Shown here: piece by piece, positions 39,241-48,900 of the stretch
Position numbering within the stretch: the stretch's first letter is position 1
Layout of the letters: every line of letters starts with the position of its first letter
Source of the DNA: Actinomycetota bacterium
GTDB taxonomy: Bacteria > Actinomycetota > Thermoleophilia > Gaiellales > Gaiellaceae
DNA length: 64,000 nucleotides
NCBI GenBank assembly: GCA_947445525.1
Contig: CANFDS010000003.1
Span: 1-64,000, forward strand
Direction: 5' to 3'
The notes under the pieces: model-generated
The model's input: only the letters and a program-made list of their open reading frames with translations
What the model was told of the DNA's origin: nothing
The model's database searches: none
Made by a program: the position numbers and the translations under genes

Positions 39241-39839
39241 CCGCCGCTGCTACCGCCTCCGCCACACCCACCCCCGCCGAGACACTCCCCGTCGAGCTCG
39301 ATGCCCGCTTCCGCGACAGCGCCGCCGCCGAGGGGCTGCTCGACGCCGCCTGGGACATCGCCGAGTCGCCGATCGGGCCGCTCCTGCTGGCCGCAAGCGC
39401 ACGCGGCCTTGCCTGGGTCGGCTTCGACGCCAACGACAGCGCGCTCGACCGGGCCGCCGCTGTGCTCGGGCGCCGCCTGCTCCGCGTCCCGCGCCTGCTC
39501 GACCCCACCCACCGCCAGCTCGACGGCTACTTCGCCGGGCACCTCCACGCGTTCGAGCTGACGGTCGACCTCGTAGCCCTCCCCGCCTTCCAGCGCGGCG
39601 TGCTCGAGGAGCTGCAGCGGGTGCCCTACGGCGGCACGGCCACCTACGCCGAGCTGGCGGTGCGCGTCGGCAAGCCGCGGGCGGCCCGCGCCGTGGGTGG
39701 GGCACTCAACCGTAACCCGGTGCCGATCGTCGTGCCGTGCCACCGCATCGTGGGCTCGTCGGGCTCGCTCACAGGCTACGCCGGCGGCCTCGAGCGCAAG
39801 CGAGCGCTGCTCGCGCTCGAGGCCGCGACGCTGCTCTGA
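39237..39839 (+). CDS. ogt: Methylated-DNA--protein-cysteine S-methyltransferase
   Basis: VPYGGTATYAELAVRVGKPRAARAVGGALNRNPVPIVVPCHRIVGSSGSLTGYAGGLERKRALL. Confidence 0.92.
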   Translation: MTAAATASATPTPAETLPVELDARFRDSAAAEGLLDAAWDIAESPIGPLLLAASARGLAWVGFDANDSALDRAAAVLGRRLLRVPRLLDPTHRQLDGYFAGHLHAFELTVDLVALPAFQRGVLEELQRVPYGGTATYAELAVRVGKPRAARAVGGALNRNPVPIVVPCHRIVGSSGSLTGYAGGLERKRALLALEAATLL

Positions 39840-39870
39840 GCTGCTGGCGGCACCGCTGTATAGTCGGCGC

Positions 39871-40824
39871 GTGGCTCGGAGCTCCCGGAACGCGGCCGTG
39901 GCGCCACTCCTGCTGCTCGTGCCGGGAGTGTTCTTCTGGGGCAGCTCGTTCCGGGCGACGACGATCGGCGTCGAGCACACTCCGGCGATCATGCTCGCGA
40001 TGCTGCGCACTGCACCGATCGGCGTCCTGATTCTGCTGCTGCCCCTGCTGGGCAAGCCGTTCCTGCGCGGCCGCATGCTCGTGCAGGCGGCAGTAACCGG
40101 CATCCTGAGCGTCGGTGTGCTCTACACGGCGCTCTCGATCTCGACCGACCTCGCCGGTCCGGGCAACGCCTCCGTGCTGATCAACTCGTCGCCGTTCTTC
40201 GTGCTGCTGCTGGGGTTCCTGTTCCTGTCGGAGCGGATCTCGCGGCTCGCGCTGCTCGGCCTCGTCGCCGGCTTCGCCGGGGTCGTGCTCATGGTGTCGT
40301 CACAGCTCGGGGGCGACGTCAGCACCGGCCGCCTCGCCGGTGGCATGGCGATCGCCCTGGCCGGCTCGGTCTCGTGGGCGATCTGCATCCTCTGGGTGAA
40401 GGCGCAGGCGCAGCAGAATGCACAGCTCGACCTGGTTCAGCTGACCCTGCACCAGTTCGCGTTCGGAGCTGCGCCGCTCGTCGCCATTGCCTTTCTCTGG
40501 AAGGGCTTCGGCAGCACCGACTGGGGCTCGGGCGAGCTGTGGGTCACCGTGGCGTGGCTGGTGATCGGTGCCGGTGCGATCGCGACGCTCACCTTCTTCC
40601 TGGCGCTCCGCCGCCTGTCGGCGACGACGACGGCCTCGTCGCAGTTCCTTGTGCCCGCCGTCGCCGTGCTGATCGAAATCGGCCGTGGCAGCAGCCCGGG
40701 TACCGCCGCGCTCACCGGCATGATCGTGGCCATCCTCGGCGTCGCCGTGTGCGTGATCGGGGACTCGCTCATCCGCTCGCTGCGGCCCGGCCTGCGCCCC
40801 CGGGACGGCACAGGAGCCGCCTGA
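39871..40824 (+). CDS. EamA/DMT-family transporter
   Basis: Ten-TM pattern; FFWGSSFRATTIGVEHTPAIMLAMLRTAPIGVLILL; GTG start. Confidence 0.85.
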   Translation: MARSSRNAAVAPLLLLVPGVFFWGSSFRATTIGVEHTPAIMLAMLRTAPIGVLILLLPLLGKPFLRGRMLVQAAVTGILSVGVLYTALSISTDLAGPGNASVLINSSPFFVLLLGFLFLSERISRLALLGLVAGFAGVVLMVSSQLGGDVSTGRLAGGMAIALAGSVSWAICILWVKAQAQQNAQLDLVQLTLHQFAFGAAPLVAIAFLWKGFGSTDWGSGELWVTVAWLVIGAGAIATLTFFLALRRLSATTTASSQFLVPAVAVLIEIGRGSSPGTAALTGMIVAILGVAVCVIGDSLIRSLRPGLRPRDGTGAA

Positions 40825-40828
40825 GCCG

Positions 40829-41758
40829 ATGCAGCGCGGCTCCACTCCCATCGTCGCGTGGGCGCTGCTGGCCCTGCCCGTCGGCTTCTGGGGCGGCGGC
40901 TACACGGCGACCTCCGTCGCGACCGACCACACCTCGGGGCTGCTGCTCGCCGGCCTGCGCACACTGCCGACGCTCGCGGTGCTGCCGCTGGCGCTGCTGC
41001 TCGGCGCCCGGCTGCCACGCGGGGCGGACATCCGCGGAGCCATCATCTCGGGATTGCTGGTGGTGACGGTGTTCTTCATCGGCATCTCCGAGGCGACGAA
41101 GCACGCCGGCGCGGCCAACGCCGCGGTGCTCATCTCGGCGGCGCCACTCTGGGTGGCCCTGCTGGCCCGCATCTTCCTGCGCGAGCGGATCTCCCGCACC
41201 GCAGTCGCCGGCCTGCTGCTGGGGTTCGCCGGGATCGTCGTGATGGTGTCGCGCCAGCTGGGCGGCAGCCACGGTGCGAGCGACCTGACCATCGGCATCG
41301 GCCTCGCCCTTGCCGCCGGGATTGCCTGGGCAGCGGGGACGATGATCGTGCGACGGATGGCGGTGCGAAACCCGCAGCTCGACTTCGTGGGCCTGACGGC
41401 GGCCCAGTACCTCGCCGGGTCGCCGATCCTGATCATCGTTGCCTTCGCCGTCAAGGGCACGGGCGGCACCGACTGGGGCTCCATCGACCTGTGGGGCGCG
41501 ACGCTGTGGCTCGCGCTCGGCAGCTCGGCCCTCGCCACCGGGGCGTTCTTCATGTCGCTGCGCTGGCTGAACGCCGCGCAGACGTCGTCGTCGCAGTTCC
41601 TGGTTCCGGTCGTCGCCGTCATCGTCGAGCTCGGGCGCGGCCACACCCCGGGCGGGCTCGTTCTCGTCGGCATGGCGCTCGCCATCGCAGGGGTCGCGCT
41701 CGTGGTCGCAGGTGAGGACGTGCGCTCGGCGCTCGCCCGCCGGCTGCGTCCCGTCTGA
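40829..41758 (+). CDS. EamA/DMT-family transporter (tandem paralogue)
   Basis: VGFWGGGYTATSVATDHTSGLLLAGLRTLPTLAVLPL; same topology and motifs as the upstream gene. Confidence 0.85.
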   Translation: MQRGSTPIVAWALLALPVGFWGGGYTATSVATDHTSGLLLAGLRTLPTLAVLPLALLLGARLPRGADIRGAIISGLLVVTVFFIGISEATKHAGAANAAVLISAAPLWVALLARIFLRERISRTAVAGLLLGFAGIVVMVSRQLGGSHGASDLTIGIGLALAAGIAWAAGTMIVRRMAVRNPQLDFVGLTAAQYLAGSPILIIVAFAVKGTGGTDWGSIDLWGATLWLALGSSALATGAFFMSLRWLNAAQTSSSQFLVPVVAVIVELGRGHTPGGLVLVGMALAIAGVALVVAGEDVRSALARRLRPV

Positions 41759-41985
41759 GCCTGAATCCGTCGCTCTGCGCGGGCGGTGCATCCCATCCGG
41801 GCTCGCCAGGGCGCTTCCCGCCGGGCATTCGGCCTGTCCGCTGATGCGGACTGGCCTTCACCTCGGCGGTGCGCTCCGCGCTCCGTCAGCTGCGGACGGG
41901 CAACCAGCCCGTCCGCGGCAGCCAGAGCACGTCCTGACTGTCCGGACGGGCGCCCCGCGATCGCGCCGAGCGACGGATTCAGGCT
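41758..41985. mobile_element. 228-bp MITE-like non-coding element with 18-bp perfect terminal inverted repeats and internal hairpins (classification tentative)
   Basis: agcctgaatccgtcgctc (41758-41775) / gagcgacggattcaggct (41968-41985); hairpins 41831-41856 and 41892-41916. Confidence 0.55.
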
Positions 41986-41991
41986 GAGCGC

Positions 41992-42714
41992 TCAGCACCG
42001 GGCCTCGCCCCACCCCGGCAGCCGCAGCCGATAGCCAATGCCCCACTCGTTGACGACCAGCGGCTCTGGCACACCGGTCGCCGCGAGCTTGCGCCGCACC
42101 CGCGAGGCATGCGAGTCGACGGTGCGCGTCTCGATGCCGGCCGGGTAGCCCCAGACGCCCCGTAGCAGCTCCTTCTTCGGGAACACGCGGAAGGGATCGC
42201 GGGCGAGCGCCACCAGCAGGTCGAACTCCGTCGCCGAGAGCTGGACGAACCGGCCGCCGACCGCCACGTGCCGCGCGGCGATGTCGATGCGCACCGGCCC
42301 CGCCTCGATCACGTCGTGGCGGGCCGGTGCCGCACGCCTCAGCACCGCGCGCAGGCGCGCGAGCAGCTCCTCGTAGAGCACGGGCCCGGGCACGTAGTCG
42401 TCGGCGCCGTGGGCGAATGCACGCACGCGGTCGGTTGCGTCGCCGGCAGGGTCGCCGAGCACGATCACGGGGACGTCGCGATCCCATTCACGGCCGGGCG
42501 CACCCGTGCGCAGGCGCCTGCACACGTCGGCCCCCGACGACTGCTCCAGCCGGCTGGCGAGCAGGATGGCGTCGGGGCGTGCACGCTCGGCCAGCCAGAG
42601 GGCGCGCGTCTCGTCCTCGGCCCCGAGCACGGCGAACCCGTCCTCCGCGAGGTGACGCTCCAGGAGTGCCCGCGCGGCAGGTTCGGGCTCGGCAAGAAGG
42701 AGTGCAGTGCTCAT
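41992..42714 (-). CDS. OmpR/PhoB-type winged-helix regulator with degenerate receiver domain
   Basis: C-terminal wHTH VQLSATEFDLLVALARDPFRVFPKKELLRGVWGYPAGIETRTVDSHASRVRRKL; receiver has ILLASRLEQSSG in place of the LLDLxLPxxxG Asp loop. Confidence 0.85.
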   Translation of the reverse strand: MSTALLLAEPEPAARALLERHLAEDGFAVLGAEDETRALWLAERARPDAILLASRLEQSSGADVCRRLRTGAPGREWDRDVPVIVLGDPAGDATDRVRAFAHGADDYVPGPVLYEELLARLRAVLRRAAPARHDVIEAGPVRIDIAARHVAVGGRFVQLSATEFDLLVALARDPFRVFPKKELLRGVWGYPAGIETRTVDSHASRVRRKLAATGVPEPLVVNEWGIGYRLRLPGWGEARC

Positions 42715-42859
42715 GCCCCCCACGCTACGAGCGCCGCAAGGCGGCGAACAGGTGTCCATTCGGACGATTTTGTGTCGGCCTCTCCACCGGCCCGTCCACA
42801 TGCCTGTGCACAGCCGTCCCGGGCGGCGCCGTCTTACCGGAAGCCGTCCCAACGGGCTA

Positions 42860-44527
42860 CTACAGGCGGCCGGAGCGCAGCACGCCGAGCAGCAGCCACA
42901 GCCCGAGCACCGTCGAGAGCACGAACCCGAAGAACGAGATGGCGTTGATCCCGGCCACCTGCGGGCCGCTCTTCGCGAACACGCCGATCATGCTCGAGCC
43001 GATCAGCCCACCCCCGACGACGAGCGCGACGACGAGCCGGTTGAAGACGATGTCGATGCGGTGCATGAACTCGTCCAGGCCCTTGTGCACGAAGCCGACC
43101 TCGATCTGGCCCTCGCGTGCCTGCTCGAGGAAGTCGTGCAGCTGGTACGGCGCCTCGCGCAGGACGCGGGCCAGGCCAAAGGCCTCCGACCGCGCCGTGG
43201 CGGCCACCCGCGCCGGCGTGAAGCGCCCGGCCAGCAGGCCGCGCGCGTACGGCCGCGCCACCTCGAACACGTTGAAGTCCTCGTACAGCTCGACCCCGAC
43301 CGAGCCGATCGTGGCGATCGCCTTGTCCAGCAGCACGAAGCGCGTCGGCAGCCGGATGTTGTTGGCGTAGATCAGCTGAAACGACTCACGGATGACCTGG
43401 AGCGGGTCGATGTCAGTCAGCTTCGCGCCGTAGTAGCGGTAGTAGAGCTCGCGCAGGTCGGCAGCGAGCCGCTCCTCCCCCTCCTTCGGGTAGCGCACGC
43501 CGAGTTCGGCGAGCCGCTTCGGCAGCTGGTCGACGTTCTCGCTGGCGGCGTCGATGAACAGCCGCGTCAGCTTCGCCATGTCGTCGCCGCTGAGCCGGCC
43601 GGCCAGGCCGAAGTCGACGAGGCCGATGCGCGCGCGGTCGATCACGAGGATGTTCGCCGGATGCGGGTCGGCATGGAAGAAGCCGTGGCGGAAGATCATC
43701 GTCAGCCACGCCTCGGTGATGCGATAGGCGAGCTGCTTGCGCTCCTCGAGGGTGTAGGTGGCGAGATCGATGTCGCGGAGCTGGACGCCGTCGATCAGCT
43801 CGAGCGTCAGCACCCGCGCGCTCGTGTAGGTCGGGAACACCCGGGGCACGACGACGCTCGGGTCGTCGGCGAAGTTGCGATAGAAGGCCTGCGCGTTCCG
43901 CGCCTCGGAGCGATAGTCGAGCTCTTGCCGGAGGCCGCGCCCGAACTCGTCGACGAGCGCGCGCACGTCGATGAAGTCGAGGGCACGGATCCGCTCGCGC
44001 GCGAGCTTCGCCGCCTGGTCGAGCAGAGCGAGGTCGGACTCGATCTGGCGGGGGGCGCCGGGCCGCTGGATCTTGACGGCGACGCGGGTGCCGTCCGGGA
44101 GGACAGCGCGATGCACCTGCCCGATCGACGCCGCAGCGATCGGGCGCTCCTCGAACTCGAGGAAGAGCTGGGCGATGGAGAGGTGCAGATCCTCCTCGAC
44201 GACGCGCTCGATCTCGGAGTACGGCACCGGCGTGACGTCGTCCTGGAGCTTGCGCAGCTCGGCGACGATGTCGGGCGGAACGACGTCGGGCCGTGTCGAG
44301 AGCACCTGGCCGAACTTGACGAAGGTCGGCCCCAGCTCGTCGAGCATCTCCCGCAGGTGCTGCCCCCGCGAGGAGGTGGGGGCACCTTCGGCGGCAACGA
44401 GGCGCTGATGCCACGGCAGCAGGCCGCGCAGCCGGTGCGACTCGAGGAAGTAGCCGAAGCCGTGCCGGGCCGCCACCTGGGCGATCTCGGAAAGGCGTCC
44501 GATCTTGCGTTGCCTCGCGCGCGCCAT
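42860..44527 (-). CDS. ABC1/AarF/UbiB-family atypical kinase
   Basis: GPTFVKFGQVLSTRPDVVPPDIVAEL; AAASIGQVHRAVLPDGTRVAVKIQRPG; FFHADPHPANILVIDRARIGLVDFGLAGRL. Confidence 0.93.
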   Translation of the reverse strand: MARARQRKIGRLSEIAQVAARHGFGYFLESHRLRGLLPWHQRLVAAEGAPTSSRGQHLREMLDELGPTFVKFGQVLSTRPDVVPPDIVAELRKLQDDVTPVPYSEIERVVEEDLHLSIAQLFLEFEERPIAAASIGQVHRAVLPDGTRVAVKIQRPGAPRQIESDLALLDQAAKLARERIRALDFIDVRALVDEFGRGLRQELDYRSEARNAQAFYRNFADDPSVVVPRVFPTYTSARVLTLELIDGVQLRDIDLATYTLEERKQLAYRITEAWLTMIFRHGFFHADPHPANILVIDRARIGLVDFGLAGRLSGDDMAKLTRLFIDAASENVDQLPKRLAELGVRYPKEGEERLAADLRELYYRYYGAKLTDIDPLQVIRESFQLIYANNIRLPTRFVLLDKAIATIGSVGVELYEDFNVFEVARPYARGLLAGRFTPARVAATARSEAFGLARVLREAPYQLHDFLEQAREGQIEVGFVHKGLDEFMHRIDIVFNRLVVALVVGGGLIGSSMIGVFAKSGPQVAGINAISFFGFVLSTVLGLWLLLGVLRSGRL

Positions 44528-44553
44528 CGGCGGTCAGTGTTGCATGCGACCGG

Positions 44554-45609
44554 TCAGCGCGGACCGCGGCGACGCACGAACGTCGGCTCCGGCCTCGGGT
44601 CACGCAGTGCGCGCCGCTTCGTCTCGGCCCGCTCGTCGTTGGCCTCGAGCTCGTCGCGGAGCTGCCGGAAGCTGACCACCCGTGCGAGCGGAAGCAGGCC
44701 GGCCTCGACCGCGCCGAGCACCGCGCAGCCGGGCTCGCTCTCGTGCCGGCAGTCGGGGAAGCGGCACTTCTCGACGAGCGTGACCACGTCGGCGAATGCC
44801 TCGTCGACGCCTGCCTCGCTCTCCCACAGCTGCATCTCGCGCATCCCGGGCGTGTCCAGCACGACACCCCCGCCGGGAATCCGGAAGAGCTCGCGGGTCG
44901 TCGTCGTGTGCCGGCCCTTGCCGTCGGCGCGCACCTCTGCGGTGCGCTGCACCTCGGAGCCGAGCAGCACGTTGAGCAGCGTCGACTTGCCGACGCCGGA
45001 CGAGCCGAGCAGCGCCACCGTCCGGCCCGGCGCCAGGTACGAGCGGATCTCTTCCAGGCCCTCGCCGGAGCGGGAGGAGAGCAGGTGCACCGGGGTCTCG
45101 GAGGCCACCGCGACGGTGGCGGCGAGCGCCAGGGCGCGCTCACGATCACCGTCGAGATCGACCTTGCTGATGATGATCGCCGGCCGGGCGCCGCTCTCGA
45201 GCACGAGCGCCAGGTAGCGCTCGAGCCGGCGCGCCTTGAGGTCGTCGTCGAGCGACGTGACGACCAGGACGACGTCGACGTTGGCCGCCACCACCTGCTC
45301 GCGCATCGTGTCGCCGGCCGCCTTGCGCACGAACACGCTGCGGCGCGGCAGGACGGCGCGCACGGTCGCCTTGCCGTCGGCGCGCAGCTCGGCGGCGATC
45401 CAGTCACCCACGGCGGGCCGCCGCACCCGGTCGGAGCGCAGCGAGCGCGGCGCGTCGGCGAGCAGGTCACCCTCGGCCGTCGAGACGGCGTACCCGCCAC
45501 GGTGCTGCGCGATTACCCGTCCGGGCGCGAGCCCGCGCGCCGCGAACGGTGCGAACGCCTCAGCGACCGCAGCATCCCAGCCGAGCTCGTCGAGCACGGT
45601 GCTGCTCAC
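44554..45609 (-). CDS. rsgA: Small ribosomal subunit biogenesis GTPase RsgA
   Basis: Circularly permuted GTPase: IISKVDLDGD, LLGSSGVGKSTLLNVLLG, DTPGMREMQLW; zinc Cys motif CRFPDCRHESEPGCAV. Confidence 0.93.
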   Translation of the reverse strand: MSSTVLDELGWDAAVAEAFAPFAARGLAPGRVIAQHRGGYAVSTAEGDLLADAPRSLRSDRVRRPAVGDWIAAELRADGKATVRAVLPRRSVFVRKAAGDTMREQVVAANVDVVLVVTSLDDDLKARRLERYLALVLESGARPAIIISKVDLDGDRERALALAATVAVASETPVHLLSSRSGEGLEEIRSYLAPGRTVALLGSSGVGKSTLLNVLLGSEVQRTAEVRADGKGRHTTTTRELFRIPGGGVVLDTPGMREMQLWESEAGVDEAFADVVTLVEKCRFPDCRHESEPGCAVLGAVEAGLLPLARVVSFRQLRDELEANDERAETKRRALRDPRPEPTFVRRRGPR

Positions 45610-45621
45610 GCGACGGGCGCC

Positions 45622-45975
45622 TCAGCGGGGTCGATCGGGTGCCTCCCGGTCTGCCTCGACGAGGCGGAGCCGGTGCTCCAGCTGCGCGAGCCGGAGCTCG
45701 AGCTCGGCGAGCTCGGAGCGCCCGGCCAGCCCGAGCTGGCCAACCAGCCCGTGCAGGCTCTCACCGGCGCGCTCGCCGACACGGGCTGCGTCGCCGCGCC
45801 AGCGTCCCCGCACCTCCTCGATCACCTCGCGGACGTCGGCCCGGCGTGCCGAGCCGCGCTCTGCAAGCGCGTCGGCGAGCTCGTCTGCCCGCTCCGCCGT
45901 CAGGCTGGCGGCGCCCAGGCCCGCCAGCGCGAGTCGTCCGATCGCGTCGCGCAGAGAGCTAGCGGGCTCGTCCAT
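45622..45975 (-). CDS. Hypothetical helical/coiled-coil protein
   Basis: MDEPASSLRDAIGRLALAGLGAASLTAERADELADALAERG...SELAELELRLAQLEHRLRLVE. Confidence 0.6.
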   Translation of the reverse strand: MDEPASSLRDAIGRLALAGLGAASLTAERADELADALAERGSARRADVREVIEEVRGRWRGDAARVGERAGESLHGLVGQLGLAGRSELAELELRLAQLEHRLRLVEADREAPDRPR

Positions 45976-48900
45976 GCGGCCTCGAACTGCGGCGCTGCCG
46001 CCGCCGCTCGCGCTTGGCCTCGTCATCCTCGCCGGCCACCGTCGGCGCAGCCGTCGCTCCCCCCGCGGGGGACTCATCGACGGACTCGGCCAGCGCGGCC
46101 TCGATCACGGCGTCGGGCGTCGCGAACATCGGCGTGTCGGTGCTGGTGCGCTTCGCGATCTTCGCGGCTGCTGCGTCCGCCTCGGCCTCGGCCAGGATGC
46201 GCTCGCGGTCGCCTGCGTCGGTCGGCCGGTCGAGCGCCCGCTTGCGCTTCCACTCCGGCTCGCGCTCCTTCCAGATCGTGAGCAGCGGCGCTGCGATGAA
46301 GATCGACGAGTAGGCACCCGCACCGACACCGACCAGCAGCGCGAAGGCGAAGTCCTGCAGCGTCGCCCCACCGAAGAAGAGCAGCGCGGCGACCGGGAGC
46401 AGCGTGATGAAGGTCGTCGCCAGCGAGCGGCGGACCGTCTCCCAGAGCGAGACGTTGACGATCTGGGCGTACGACGATTTCAGCATGATCGGGGTGTTCT
46501 CTCGGATCCGGTCGAAGATGATGATCGTGTCGTAGATCGAGTAGCCGAGCACGGTTAACAGCGCGGCGACCGTCGACGACGTCAGCTCTCTCCCCGACAA
46601 CGAGTAGATGCCGATGGCGATCAACAGGTCGTGGACGAGAGCGATGATGATCGGCATCGAGTACTTGAAGTCGAAGCGGATCCAGATGTAGATGACGATC
46701 AGCAGCAGTGAGACGATGACGGCCCAGATGGCCAGCCTCGCTATCTGCCGGCCGAAGCTCTCGGACACGTTGCGGACACCGAGCGACTGCGCCTTGACGT
46801 TCTGCACGAGCAGCGCCGAGAGACGCGTCTGGGAGTCGCCCTTGAGCGCCTTCGTCCTGACCTGGAAGCTCGTGTAGTTGCCGTTCGTGGCCACACCCCG
46901 GCCCTGGATCACCGCACTTGCATCGCCGACGGTCTTGGCCTGGGCGCGCACCGTTTCAATCGAGGTCGGCGCCGCCGTCTTGAACGTGATCTGGGTGCCG
47001 CCCTTGAAGTCGATGCCGAGGTTGAGGCCGCGCACACCGAGCGAGACGATGGCGATCAGGACGATCGTCCCGGAGAGCGCGAACCAGACGTAGCGCTTGC
47101 GCATGAAGTCGATGTTCAGCCACTTGCCGCGCTGGACACCGGCGGCGCCCATGAAGCGCGGGCTGTCGAACCAGCGGAAGCCGGAGAGCAGGCCGAGCAT
47201 GGCGCGCGTCGCGGCAACGGCGGTGACGAGCGAGATGACCGTACCGATGAACAGCATCAGCGCGAAGCCCTTGACGCCGGCGGTCGCCACTGCGAAGAGG
47301 ACGAGGGCCGTGATGCACGTCACGACGTTGGCGTCGACGATCGTGTTGAAGCCCTTCTGATAGCCGGTCTGGATGGCAGCGCGCACGGTCTTCCCGGCGC
47401 GCACCTCTTCCTTGATCCGTTCGAAGATGACCACGTTCGCGTCCGCGGCCACGCCGATCGTGAGGATGATGCCCGCGAAGCCCGGCAGCGTCAGCGTGAC
47501 CCCGAAGAGCAGGATCGCGCCGTACAGCAGCACGCCGTAGATGGCGAGGCCGAGCACCGCGATCACGCCGAGGAAGCGGTAGAAGAGCAGCAGGAAGAGG
47601 ATGACCAGCAGGATGCCGCCGATCGCGGCCTTGACGGCCTGGTTCAACGAGTCCGCGCCCAGCGTCGCCGAGACGTCGGTGCGCTCGACCTGGATGAAGT
47701 TCACAGGCAGGGCGCCGGTCTGGAGGACAATCGCGAGATCCTTCGCCTCCGCCGCCGAGCTGATCCCCGTGATCTGGGCGCCGTTGATCGGGTCGATGCC
47801 GTCGGGGTACTGCTCGAAGTCGATCGAAGGGGCCGACTGGACGACGCTGTCCAGGACGATCGCGAAATGCTGGAGGAACGCCTGCGGGTCGGCGCCGCCA
47901 CCGGCCGTGCCGTAGAGCAGCTTGCCGCGCTGGGCCTCGCGCCGCGTGATGTCGTGGAACTTGTCGCCGCCCTTGCCGGTGAACTGCATCAGGACGACCG
48001 GCGCGTTGCTGCTGGGGTCGATGTCCGCGCGTGTGCCCGTCAGGCTGAGGTCCCTACCGGTCATCTCCGGAATCGGCTTCTTGGCGTCCGTCGGCTGGTA
48101 CTTCATCAGGTAGTGGTAGGTGACTCCGGCCGTCGGCGCGACGCCGCCGCCGGGGCCCGGGCAGTAGCGCTGCTGCTCGCCGCAGCTGATGACCTTCATC
48201 TGCTCGGGCAGCGCGAAGATCTTGAGCGCCTCCTTCACTGGCTTCACCGGGGCCGTCGGCTTGACGGGCGCCTTCGGCAGGGCGGCGGCGGTCGCGGCGG
48301 CAGCGCCGGTCGTGCCGGGCTTCGGGTCGGCACGGCGCACCTGCGTGGTGCGGGTGCCGGCAGGTGTGATCGTCGCCGGAGTCGTGGCGGTGCCGATGAC
48401 AGGCGGTGCGGAGGTGTCACCGAGCGACGCCTTCTTACCGGCCTTCTTGAGGGCTGCGTCGTACGCCGCCTTGTCTTTCGTGTAGGCCGCGAGCTTCTTC
48501 GCGTACTCGGCTTGGTCGGTCGTGAACTTCGCACTCGCAGCCTTGAAGTCGGCCTCGTTCTTGGGGCCGAGCGTCGCCAGCTGCTTCTCGAGGGCGGCGC
48601 GTGTGCCCACCGGCCCGGCGACGACCGTCTTGCCCTTAAAGAGGTAGTACTCGCTGGGCTCGCCCTGCTTGGCCTTCGCCTGCACGGGCGCGAGGACGTC
48701 GAACAGCGCCGTGTTTAGCACCGGCTGGCCCTGGATGCTGATCGAGACGCCGCGGACGAGGTCGGCCTCGAGGTCGTACAGCTCGAGCTGCGCGGTCCTA
48801 CCGATGATCGCCGCGGCGCGACCCTGGTCGTGGACGCCGGCCAGCTGGATGACGATCTGGTCGGGCTCCTGCTTGCGGATCTCCGGCTCGGACACGCCGA

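Noticed and set aside
42707-45217. 836-aa plus-strand ORF
   Set aside because: Antisense to the well-supported UbiB-like kinase and rsgA
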